Below, one piece after another: positions 29,301 to 40,679 of a DNA stretch of 64,000 nt (positions are counted from its first letter, which is position 1; each line of letters begins with the position of its first letter). Under the pieces are notes generated by a model. It saw only the letters and a list, made by a program, of their open reading frames with translations. It was not told the DNA's origin and searched no databases. The position numbers and the translations under genes were made by a program. The stretch is from Nemania diffusa (taxonomy: Eukaryota > Ascomycota > Sordariomycetes > Xylariales > Xylariaceae): contig JBBPUQ010000003.1 of the NCBI GenBank assembly GCA_038501195.1, positions 4,742,501 through 4,806,500 of the forward strand, read 5' to 3'.

Positions 29301-32115
29301 TTATTATATTTAAAAAAGTTAATAAGTTTTTATTTTTTATTAATTTAAGTTTTTTATTTTTTTTATATAATTTTAATAGTTTTATATATAAGTTTTTATA
29401 TTTGTTTAATTTATTTATTTATAAAAGTTTTTTTTTTAAATATAAAAGTTAAATAATTTTAAAACTTAGTTTTAAATATTATTTTTAAAAATATTATATA
29501 AATTATTCAATATTATAAAAAGTTATAAATAAAATTTAAAATTAATAAATATATATTTAAATTATTTTAATATTTATTTATATAAAAATATAATATTTAA
29601 TTTAAATTATAGTTTATTTTTTTTTATAATAATTTATATTTATAAATAATAAATGTTATTTTATTTATATTTAATATTTATTAATAAATTTAATATTTTT
29701 ATAAATTTTAAAATAAATAATTTAAAATTATTAAAAAACTAATTTTTTAATATATTAAAAATATAATATAATATATAATAATATTTTAATATTACTTTTT
29801 TTATAATATTTATTTTTTAATTAAATAAAATAATAATAATTTTATTAAATTTATTAATAAATATTTAAATGTAATTATATTTATATTAATTTAACAATAT
29901 ATTTTTATTATTTATTATTATATATTTTTAATTATTTTATAATATAAATATTAAATATAATAATTTAAAAGTTTTTTTTTTAGTTTTTTTATTATTTTTA
30001 TATTTATAATAATTATTAATATATTAATATAAGTTTTTTTTTAAAAAAAACTAATAATAGTTTTATTTAAATATTTATATAAATTTATTTTAATTTTAAT
30101 AAATTATTAATATTAGTTTATATTAAAATAACAATATTAATTATATTTAATATATATTAAAAAATTTTTTATATAATTTATTATTTATTTATTAAATAAT
30201 TAATTATATTTTATTATATATAATATTAATAAACTGCTAGTTTATTTATATAATTTATATATATATATTATATCTATAAAAACTTTTTTTTAAATATAAA
30301 AATAACAATAATATTATATAATTATAATATTATATTTTAATTTAATTTTATTATATATAATTAATTATATAAAATTAAATTAATATTAATTAATAATTAT
30401 ATTAGCTTTTGTTAATTTTAATAATAATATATTATAAATTAACAAAATTTAAAAATAAAAACTAATTAAAATAATTTTTAAATTTTAATTAAATAAATAT
30501 ATTTTTTTTTAATTTAAATAAAAAATGTTGATTTTTATATTTATATACTTTTTTTTAATTTTAAAAAAAATATATATATTATTATATATAAAAAAAAATT
30601 AAATTTTTTATTATATAAATGCACTTTTTATTAATTTAAACAAAAAAAACATTTTTATAAAAAAAAAATAATAGTAAATAATATTATTATTTAAAAATTT
30701 TTTTATTATTTATAATTAATTATATAAATATGTTTTTTTTTAAATAAAAAATATATATATAAAAAAATAAATAATTAATATTTTTTATTTAATAATTTTA
30801 TTATATATATAAATTTAAATAATAACTTTTAAATATAATAATATTATAACAACTTTAATAAAAAGCTAAAATATAATATTAATATAACTATAACTTTTTA
30901 TATAATAAAATTATTAAATATTTTAATATAAACATTATATTTATATAAAAATATTTAAATAAAAAATATTAAAAATAATTTATTAATATTTTTATAACAA
31001 TTTAATAATATTTAAATATATATATTTAAAATATATTAAAAAAAATTTTTTTATAATATATAAAAAAAACTTTAAAAATTAAATAAAGTATTAATTTAAT
31101 TAAATTAATTAATTATTATATTAAATAATAATTAACTTTTTAATATAAAAAAAAATTAATATTATAATATTAAAAAATTATATAATAAAAATTAAAAATT
31201 ATTAATTAATTAAAATTTTAAAAAAACTATTTATTTATTAAATATAATTTAAACTTTTTATATAAAAGCTAAAACTTAAATTTAAATTATTAATATAATT
31301 TATTTTTACAATAATAATATTTTTTTTTATTATTTATTAAATATTTTTTATTAAATAATTTTTAGTTTAATTAAAAATTATATAATTAAAAAAAACTTTA
31401 TAAAATATTTATTTTTAAGTTTTATAATTAATTATATAATTTATTATTAAAAAATAATTATATAAATTATATAAATTATTAATTTTTTAAATAAATTATT
31501 AATTTAACTTTTTATTTATTTATAAATATTTTATTTATTATATTTTTTTAGTTATTTTTATTTTATATTTAAATTATTATATAATTTTAAATTTAATATT
31601 TTTAAATATTTATTTAAATTTATTATTTATAAAAATTATATAAAATAAAATTATTTTATTAAAAAAGTATATAATATTTTAAAAAATTTAAAAAATAAAA
31701 ATATAATTATTTTAATAAATTATATAACTTTCTATATAATAAAGTTAAATTATATATTAATGTTTATAAATAATTAAACATTTTATATAATTAATATTAT
31801 ATAATATTTTTTTAAGTTTTAAAAAATTATATAAAAAACTTTTTATATATAATAAATATATATTTTAATATAAATATAAATTATAGTTAATATTAAATTA
31901 ATTAAATTATAATTACTTTTATATAAATAAAATAAAAAAACTTTAAATAAACTTTATATAAAATATTAAAATTAATAATTAATAAATTGTTAAAAATTTA
32001 ATAAATTTTAAATATTAGCTATTAAAACAAAGTTTAATTAAATATAATTATTATATAAATATATTATAAAATATTTAAATTAATAATAGCTTTAATATTT
32101 TAAAAGTTAATTTAT

Positions 32116-32609
32116 AAAAAAAGTTTTAATATTAAATTAATAATTTAATAAAATTTATATATATATATTAAATATATATAATTAAAACTTAAACTAAAAC
32201 TTTTATTAAATAATTAAATAAATAAAAAATATAAAAACTTATTAAAATTTATAAATTTTATAAATGTTATATATATATATATATAAATAATTTATAAATA
32301 ACTTTTTTAATTATATTTTTTTTTATAAAATATATATATAAATTAATATAAAACTTTAAACTTTATAAATTATTTTAAATTTTTATATATATATATATAT
32401 ATAAAGTTTTATTAATAATTAATAAATAAAAATTATAATAATAATAATATAAATAATAATATAAAAAAATAATAATATAAATAGTTATAATTAAAATAAC
32501 TTATATAAAAATATATATAATTTAATTATTTATTTTATTTATATAATAATATAAATATATTTAATAAAACAAGTTTAAAAAGTCGAGTTATAAACTTTAA
32601 TTAAATAAT
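32116..32609 (-). repeat. Right inverted terminal repeat (494 bp)
   Basis: Reverse complement of 25,882-26,375, with the same length. Its outer end is CTTTAATTAAATAAT. Confidence 0.85.
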
Positions 32610-33345
32610 TTTATTTAATAAAAAAGCTTAAAAAAAAACTTTTATAAAAACTTTTTTATTATTTATAATATTATTTATTAAAATTATTATTTATTATAAA
32701 CATTTATTATTATAAACAAATAAAAATAATTATAAAATTAAAGCTTAAATATAAAATATTAAGCTTAATTTTAATATTTATTAAAAGTATATATATATAT
32801 ATATAAAGCTTAAAAATTAAAAAGTTAAAATAATTAAAATATTTAATAAGTTTTACTATAATATATTTTTTAAAATTGTTTTAATTATATTAATTTAATT
32901 TTATTTATTAAGCTTAATTATATTTTTATATATAACAATTTATTATAATAATTATTTAATTAATTATAACTATAATTATTTATTTAATTATTAAATTTTA
33001 TATATTATTTAATAAAAGTTATTAATTTTTAACTATTGTTTTAATTTTTATATAAAATAAATATAAATTAAAATAATTAATAAATAATTTATATTATATA
33101 TTAATATAATTAATATATAAAAATAACTAGTTTAATTAATTATAACTATATATATATAATTAAAACTAAATTAAACAAACTATATTTAAATAAGTAAAAA
33201 AGATTTTTTACTTATGTTAAAAATTTGTTTTAGAAATTTTTCGACTATTAAGTGACTTATTATTTCTAAATAAAAAGGCAAAATTACGTATTTCGGCTAT
33301 AGAATTCTGCTGGAAATTTTTTACGACACTAAGTAACCTTTCGTT

Positions 33346-34076
33346 TCACTCAGTCGTTGCTCCTTCGTTAAAAACGAAGGCATTAAGAAAATGACAATCC
33401 TCACTGCCAGTTCCCCCCTGGAAACACATCGAACCCGTTTCTGTTCCAGGGACAACACTGTTGTTGCCAACATAGAGCTGGGAGTATGTAGACCGCTCGG
33501 GCTTGACAGCATATCTAACCCCTTGCGCCCAAGGTCTTAGTAATCAATCCTACAGCTTGGCGATCGGCTGGATTACTACAAGCAAGGCGGAGTACTTGTA
33601 AAATCGCGTATATACTGTTAAACTAGCTAACAAGAGCGAACCGGGCTCATAACTGTGACGGAGGAAAAACGACGCTGTTAATACTCCTGGCAGTATTAAC
33701 GGTATATATTGTACGCGACATATTCATTATTAGAATGAACAGTTACCTGCCACTTTTCATTAATATCTTGAGATGTTGGGCTTGAAAAGGGGGCAGATTG
33801 TGTGCATAGGACCGGCAGCTCGAGCGCTTTAGACGAGCAAGATACATAACCGCTAATGTCAATAGTCTGTCCAGACAAACTCTCCGGCCCAATCCAGAAT
33901 TTTGATAGTTCCGGATAACTTTTTAAGTACTTCAAGTAGTCGAGATTCTTCTGGATAGTAGATGTTCCTGATTTAAGGGACCAAAGCTCTTCACCTAGCG
34001 CCTGGCAGGAGGTAGAAGCCTCGGAGAATGAACGTGCGTCTAGAACAATTAAACCAGAGTTTGCAATATAAGGAAC
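33346..34076 (-). pseudogene. Truncated type-B carboxylesterase remnant
   Basis: Read on the minus strand, an open stretch from 34,076 to about 33,720 encodes a segment with ANSGLIVLDARSF, YLKSYPELSKFWIGPE, LPVLCTQSAPF and WQVTVHSNNEY. A second stretch, to the stop at 33,346-33,348, encodes GVRYA, PGTETGSMCFQGG and SEDCHFLNAFV. The last is the EDCLxLNV signature of type-B carboxylesterases, and the order of segments fits the amino-terminal third of fungal members. Family members hydrolyse esters, often as secreted enzymes, using a Ser-Glu-His triad. The triad region is absent: the frame stops just before the AT-rich block. A first exon with a start codon is also not visible. It is inferred to be a dead gene cut by, or eroded into, the repeat block. 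Confidence 0.7.
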
Positions 34077-34246
34077 TCAGTACGGAAAGGTGTGATGACT
34101 CATTGTGGGGGTCCGCTACTTCCAAATATACGTTTGCGTTACCTATTTACTGTTTTTCTAAGCCTCAAATCTCTAGAAGTGATTGATATGACAGTGCTCA
34201 GTCCTCTAGAGTGCGTAGTGTGTGTGTGTTACATGCTTCGTTTCAG

Positions 34247-35876
34247 TACCTTCACTTCTCTTCGATCGCGATCATGGCACCACTGATCAAGATGATTTTC
34301 ATGTTCAGCTACGGGACTTCGTAGTTTTAAATGGCTCCGATGGTGCTTTTGAGGCATCCACATGTGCCCAGTACCTTAAAGATACTTTTGGCGCGGTTGG
34401 TCACGAGGTCTTTAACATTGTGATTGAAGCTCTGAAACGTTTCACATTCTCAAACTTCCCAGCCCACAAAGGAACGCCATCTACGCAACCAGTCGTTCAA
34501 CCGACAACAAAGACAGTGGCAGTCAAGGTTGAGAGAATATATTGGTCCTGTATCACTTTTACTACGCGAGAAACCGAGTTTCCACTTGGTTTTATCGACA
34601 GTGTGAAGTGGCTTTGCGAGAGCGTGAGGGTTGTTCCACTGGACTCTTCTCGGCGTTCTGAATATAATTCTCGGCTTCTGGAATCCAGGATGCGCCAGTG
34701 CTTGAAGCTCGGGATTAGTAATGCAGGAACCGCGGCCATTATTGCGTTCTCTCTCGAGCCACTACGACAATTGACAGATGAGGAAATTGGCAAAGATAGC
34801 TGCTGGAAAAAGCTGTTTAAGTCCGCAAATATATTGTGGAAACTAATGAGACATTCTTGGGGGGTTGGGCTGAGGCTTGACTACAAAATGCTTGTTCACC
34901 TTGCCGCCGTGACAAACTACTCATATATTGGTAGTTCTGCTTCAATCAGTCAACCCGGACTTGAGAGCACCAGAGGACTGGTTGCTTTTGGGGGTTTTAC
35001 GGCCTTGATCCCTATGGCTCGAGACTCAATCACGAATAGCATCCAATGGCATCTTGAGGTGTATGACCGTGTACTTAACGCCAAAAGGCTGGAAAAATTA
35101 CAAGGCAACTGGCTTAAAATATGCAACCGTAAAGTATTTTCAGAATCACAGTGTTTTCTCAGATGGAAAGGCCATGTCAATGTCATGCTTGGAACTAAAG
35201 AAGGCTCTTACGACCTCCACTGGACAGATCTGCCTAAAATTAAGCGAGTGTTCCACCTTGAAGAGTTCGAAGTGGGTAGTGAGGTTGGTGTCGGGGAATA
35301 TGGCGAGTAGTAATCAGTACCGTCAGAAACCGAGCAAATCGCATATCCATGGCGTTGAGACAAGAGATCTTATTGAGAAGCCCGGGGTCGGAAGTCCGCT
35401 TCGGAAATTGGAGCTACCAAGGAAAGATCATTCGTGGCAATTCCTAACAGCGAAAGCTGATAGTATTTACTTTTGTGATGGTTTAAGCCAAGCACTAGAG
35501 CCACGAGACAAGGATCTTAGCAACACCTGTAGCTGCGATACTATCCCTAAGAAGCGGTTTTTTATAGTCGCGCATACATCATGTGTCGAGCGATTACTCG
35601 CCAGAGAAGGCATCAATCTGAATGCTCTCAAAGACAACCTGGTTGATTTCAAGGGCGGTAAAGTATGGCTAATGGACAAATGGCCATTTGATACATGCTC
35701 ACACCATCCTCAAGGCGACTACTGGACTTCCACCGACATCGTTCTACAATATTTCTCTAAAAAAAGCTCGTGGAATTTGGGGAGCGGAGTAGACGGGCAA
35801 GGGCATTCTAGCACGCCTCCTTGCCAACGTTCTCGATGGTGATTCCCCCAGCTTGCGCTGTTTCATCCGAGTCTGA
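34247..35876 (+). pseudogene. Unrecognised fungal protein gene, frame-disrupted
   Basis: A long open frame runs from a plausible splice acceptor (TTTCAG, ending at 34,246) to 35,310. It has no in-frame ATG before 34,687 (RMRQC), so a 5' exon is missing or unrecognised. Reading then continues in the next frame from about 35,300 (MASSNQYRQ) through WQFLTAKADSIYFCDG, RFFIVAHTSCVERLL and VWLMDKWPFDTC to about 35,800. It moves once more to end as LLANVLDGDSPSLRCFIRV with a stop at 35,874-35,876. The residue composition is clearly protein-like, with roughly 510-540 residues in total. No domain was recognised. The second frame change has no good splice pair, so an indel (decay or assembly error) is likely. 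It lies back-to-back with the carboxylesterase remnant. Confidence 0.55.
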
Positions 35877-37095
35877 TAACTCTGGTTTCATGACTTCCAT
35901 TGGTCACTCAACGGAGAGAACTGCCCTGGCTTGTATATTTCTGTGGCGCCCTTTGTTGATGCTGTACTCTGTAGTAGTGGAGATATCCTGTCAGATTAGA
36001 GGTGATGTAATAATGCAGTTGTGGGCCTTGTGCCTTTATATATACAAACTTATACGTATATTTTGGTTCTGATACACTGCTTTCAATTATTAATCACGAT
36101 TGAGATTCGATTACCTACACGCGAGACCGGTTAAATTATGCCGGCCACGCAAATATGATTATATGAACACCATGTATAGGACAATGAGTCCATCGACTCG
36201 ATATGCCATTAGTGGTTCGGCTTTTGGCTTGGAGAGCAACAAGGTGGAATTGTATACCTAGTTTGCGATCTTGTATAGATACCGGCCTCGGCTGATGGGG
36301 TCATTATTTATGATTATTCATCGCGAAACACGTCTTCGGGGCCGCCCCAGTCCGGACTAGCACCGCTGCGATCCAGGGACTTTTCCTTTTCAACAAGAAC
36401 GATATGGAGGGCGCCATTAATACGGCCGAGGGCCTAATTCCGCAAAGGTTTGAAGCAGAGCCACAGTAAATGTATATCACCTGTATTATATGAGATACCC
36501 AGCATAAATATAGAGGTAAAATCGGCATTCGGGCATTTATTCTACTATCTCTAGAAACAGACATGCGACGACCTTTAGCACGGAAGACGCACGTAAAAAA
36601 ACTTGTTTTAACGAGGTAAAAGGTTAAAAATTAATAACGTGATCAATTAATTCTTAACCCTCCTGAAATCAGCGGTTCTAGGCCATCTATATATATTCAC
36701 AACCACTTATTATAACTACTCCACGGGGTGCTTATTAATCACTTAACCGTGATATCATTGCTACTAGAATCCAGGTTCGCAAGAATTGCGAATCACAAGA
36801 AATCGAGTGTCATTTCCACTAGGTGGTAGAGATCTTTGGGGACACAACGTCATTAATCATTTCTCTCGCAACTAAGATAGAAGAAAATAGGATGGATAAT
36901 CCTCTGTCCGATTGTCGTCTTTCTCTCAACCTAGAAGGATAGGCAAATAGTCCAAAGATCGAGAAAATACCTACTCAGCCATGTCGTTGATCTCCGTAGT
37001 AACCTCCTAAACATCCACTTTACTAGCTACTCTCATACGGGCCCTCCACTCGCACTACTTCACTATGTTGATTAGGGACCCTACAATAAGTTCAA
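35877..37095. other. Intergenic region, one short open fragment
   Basis: No complete gene was found. On the plus strand at 36,314-36,469 a 52-codon open stretch without a start encodes FGAAPVRTSTAAI and NDMEGAINTAEGLIPQRFE before a stop. It reads like the carboxyl end of a protein but was not recognised. The rest, including the region downstream of the diterpene synthase stop, shows nothing clear. Confidence 0.4.
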
Positions 37096-40000
37096 CTAAT
37101 TTGTTGATCCATTGTTGATGTCCTTAACCACGTAGATCTGGCCGTATAAGTCTGTAACTTTGACAAAGACTTGCATAGCCTTCCATGTCCTCAGATTGGT
37201 CTCGGATTTCAATCTCAGTAACGCAGTATCTACGCCGGTTCGCTCGTATGCGGCTAACTGCATCAACCTTTCACGAAGGATCTCATCCGTCGTGACATCT
37301 CCGACACCCTTCTCGTTAGTGTGCCAGGATCCACTATGAGTATGAAATTCAGGGAAGTTCACACTGTTCAAGTTACCCTCCTTACGATCTCGTATAATAG
37401 AACCGTAATCATTGTAAATGCGGCACATAGAGGCAAGATGGCGACAGAGATCCTGACTGATATACATGGCTGTGACATTCTGGAGACAGCTCTGGCCGAT
37501 TGGCGCGATGAGACATTGGAAGAACTCGAAAGAGTAAGGGCAGCTGGTGTGGGCGGCTGATGTCGAGTTCACCCAGTTGTAAAAGGTTGTCTGAGAGTCC
37601 GCGAGGATTGAACTCTGCTCATACGACGAGTCTTGACGAATAAGTTTCAAGTTATCCTCTCCTTGCGTTATATGAGCATGGAGAAAGTTGAGTAGCTGGG
37701 CTGTAACAAGGTGGCGGGAAGAACGAGAAGATCGAGCGACGATTGCATGATCTTGAATGTATGAGATGAATCGCCTCATAGTTTCACTGAAATTGGCGAG
37801 TAATAAAGGTTGGGCGTGTTCGCTACTAGGATCCTTTTCAACAAAATTCGTACCACCCTTTTCTTGGCTGTGGATCATGTGTGTACTCTCTGGTGGTACA
37901 CCCCGTAGTTCTTCGCAATTTGATTGATGGGTTGATGGAGTTTTCGAAGAATATTGCGACAATATGTGGCTGACTACAGCACGGAGTGCTAAGAAATCGC
38001 ATTGAAGGTCCCGGTCGGCGAGCACATCCTCGAGGTATTTATCCGCTTGGAAGTTGAGCAGTGAGATGATCATCATCTCGCGCATCGTTTGCGTCGAGAT
38101 GCCAAAACCATTGGCATTATTGCAGATTGTCCATGTTAGAGGGATGTACTCGACGTATTTGGAGCCGACAGCCTGGGGGAATACTGCTCTTGCTTTTGTA
38201 TCATGGAGTGTATCTGCCATCATGTATCCTTCTGCCACAGATGCCCGAATTCTCCACATCGGCTCTTCTGAGAACAATGGGAGATGAGAGAAGAATAATG
38301 AGAACTTCTTAACTTTTCTCATCGGTGTATTAGTCAATGCCGTGACCCTGTTTAGCCAAATATAAGTAGCAGAGGCATTAAGCGCTGCCAGGCAATAAGT
38401 CTCTGATAGTACTTTGGAGCCATACGAGACTTTCTCGATCCATATTATCGCGGGGGTTTTCCACCTTGCTTCCTGAGCTTTGAGAAAAATTTCCCCACAG
38501 TTAATGCTGCTACTCACTTCGTCTCTTACTGTCTCCTGAATCCAAGGGAGCGATGCGAGCGTTTTGAGTGTTAGTAGTGCATAGGCTGACACCTCACAAG
38601 AGCTTTTCCATGACCCGTCATTATCTTGAGAGCTTAGAGTACGCACGCATACCTGCATTGTAGTGATAACGAAAGAAGAAAGAATCGCTGGATCTGTACA
38701 AGCCGGAGGTAGCTCGTTGGAATCGTATAGCTTCAATAGATCACTGATCGCCCTGGTGAAAAGCATGATAGAATAGTGATTCTCTTGATTCTGGCATAGT
38801 ATTAGCATTATTAATTCATATCCTACTTTGTTGACTTACCCATTTATCTTTTATCTCTCCCTCCGCCCATCGTTGATTCAAAAATTGGAGGGCTTTTTGG
38901 ATCTTGGAACCGTATTGACTAGCCTCAGGTGATCGAGCAAGGGCAATAACAACATTACAATTCGCGCTGAACGAGGGCCCTGACTCATTGGCATAGGTTC
39001 GGAAGTGAGAAGCACCCTCAAATGTCTCAATCATCTTACTACAATGTGTTGGGCGACCGAGAAGATTCATCGTCAATATAGCTTTCGCTGTGTCATCCGC
39101 GTCTGGGAGTAAGCCGGGAGCTTTGGAAGTCAGCAATCTCATACAGTGGTACAAGTAGGGACGACGCACCGAATCCTACGATCTGCGATCTGTTATGTAG
39201 TTCATTTTCAAGAAAATTCGCCAGCTTTGAAACATTATTATTTCCAAGACTCTCAACAGAGAACCCATGATCAAGAAGAGTTGATAGAACCTGGCGAGCG
39301 TGTTAGCATAAGTCGTGAAGAGGGAGATATGAAGTTTCCTTACCCAGGCAATTTCGAAAATGCTAATAGGGAATGCGGAAGTTACTTTCCCATTCCCATG
39401 TTCAACAACGAATCGAAGATATGCTTCTGCTTCGTCATTCCACACTGTGCTGTGGATCAAGTATGCTGCGGTGGCAGATGGTGATGCCATCATCGCTCCA
39501 TTATGGATGTGATGTGAAACTTTGTCAAAGTCTACATAACCAATCAATGCTTCTAGGGAATGAACGAGTGTGTTACTTTGTTGTGAATACAGAGCACTGG
39601 GAGAGAAGCGACTCATTTTACTTTCCGCCATAGTTAGGAGTCTCTGAAATCCAGGAAACCTAAATCGAAGCCCTTCGTCGGACAACATGTGCAACAGCCG
39701 AGGAATCAAAACTTCAAATCCCACATGATGCGTCTGCTCCACGTCCCATCCATTTAACTGGATTTGAAGAAACGCCGTTGCTTTTCCAATTTGTGTGGAT
39801 AGATGATAGTTGGACTTTTTATCCGTAGGCATGAGGGTGTTTCTATGCTTGCACATAGCCAGGAGCGCAGCCGCAGTATTAAGAATAGTGTCGACATCAG
39901 TTTTGAATGTTCCAAAGCCCCCATCCGTGCCCTGTGCTAGTAGGATCGACTCGAAACATTGCGGAAATAGCCATTGCCTAGATTGCCCCTCAATCTTGGA

Positions 40001-40141
40001 GACCATAGCTACCCACGCAGTATCATAGACTGAAGGAGTCATAGAGCTAGATCCACGATATGGAGTATCTAGCGTATCCACTAAATGTTGAATCATGGCC
40101 TTCGCCTTTTCCCTCGTAATCAACAACATCGTAGGGTTCAT
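37096..40141 (-). CDS. Bifunctional CPS/KS-type diterpene synthase
   Basis: A four-exon model (40,141-39,344; 39,290-39,170; 39,120-38,840; 38,790-37,096; introns 53, 49 and 49 nt, all GT-AG) stays in frame and gives 964 aa, close to the 950-odd residues of the Fusarium gibberellin enzyme. The amino-terminal half is the class II domain: SVYDTAWVAM at 37-46, and DADD at 313-316, which protonates GGPP to make a copalyl-type diphosphate. QDNDGSW lies at 455-461, near the junction of the halves. The class I domain holds DKYLE at 650-654, in place of the usual DEYME, and NDYGSIIRDRKE at 860-871; together these bind magnesium and diphosphate. FLHAHITQ and YNWVNST also match the family closely. No plastid peptide is present, as expected for a fungus. 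The stereochemistry and final skeleton cannot be read from sequence. It faces the same way as the P450 genes and is the likely first committed step of the cluster. Confidence 0.93.
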
Positions 40142-40679
40142 ATGGCGAGATGTTAATATACTGCTTCCTAGGATATGATATCCAAAAGCTTGACGATTGT
40201 GGGTGATGGATTGGTGGTTCAGTGTGGTAACAACCCTATGAAGAACGCTGATGCTAATGGCCTCATGAAATGTAGAAGGAAACTATCTGGGGTCTCACTT
40301 CAGGTCTATTGGTGCGAATATATAGGTCTTGGGGTTAATACATACACCTCCAACTTGAAATTAATGGTTTTAGTGATAGGCTTAGCGGCTAGAACAGCCG
40401 AATGATGTTGTGTACTGTGATGTGCGTGCATAATCCTACGGTTGGGTAGGTAGCATTGTGCGAAACCTATGTACTACATGTATGGACCGATTAATCCCTT
40501 GTTCAAAAGTCGAAACTAGGCTATAAAGCTCCATGTTTCCCCTAGTACTGGTGATCTACCCATTGTTGGTAGGACTATGACTAATTCATAGTCCCGATGT
40601 CTTAACTGATACCCTGAATATGTAGGTACATTAGACTAGTTCCGCTCCTCGTGGGAATCATAAAAATCTAATTATATGC
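40142..40679. promoter_or_regulatory. Diterpene synthase upstream region
   Basis: About 540 bases lie between the diterpene synthase start (minus strand) and the stop of the next P450. They must hold the synthase promoter and the P450 terminator. No distinct TATA box, binding site or RNA structure could be assigned with confidence. Confidence 0.4.

Larger units (their letters stand above)
25882..32609. mobile_element. Decayed 6.7-kb element with 494-bp inverted ends
   Basis: The first 494 bases (25,882-26,375) and the last 494 bases (32,116-32,609) are, as far as can be checked by eye, exact reverse complements. They include the rare GC-containing landmark TATAACTCGACTTTTTAAAC and several long (TA)n runs. 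The 5.7 kb between them is saturated AT sequence with no readable gene. Long inverted ends of this size fit a cut-and-paste DNA transposon, or two inverted copies of one shorter repeat. No target-site duplication could be identified. Confidence 0.75.
1..33180. other. AT-rich block, RIP-type mutated repeats, no intact gene
   Basis: This stretch is almost entirely A and T, with stop codons in every frame and no open frame that looks coding outside the small less-mutated islands. The few remaining C bases mostly follow A or G (ACT, GCT, ACA), while TC, CC and CG are rare. That is the pattern left by heavy, context-dependent C-to-T change on both strands, as in repeat-induced point mutation (RIP) of ascomycetes. 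It is inferred to be a block of old transposons turned into an AT isochore. Internal structures are listed separately. No tRNA, rRNA or mitochondrial gene was recognised in it. Confidence 0.85.

Noticed and set aside
1..33180. Mitochondrial DNA or a mitochondrial insertion
   Set aside because: No mitochondrial gene, tRNA or rRNA could be read, stops occur in all frames, and aligned repeat copies show directional C-to-T decay, which points to nuclear RIP.
33321..33512. 63-codon minus-strand frame
   Set aside because: It overlaps the esterase remnant in another frame; the esterase frame carries the family signature.
36304..36564. 86-codon minus-strand frame
   Set aside because: Atypical composition, no family resemblance, and antisense to the more protein-like fragment at 36,314-36,469.
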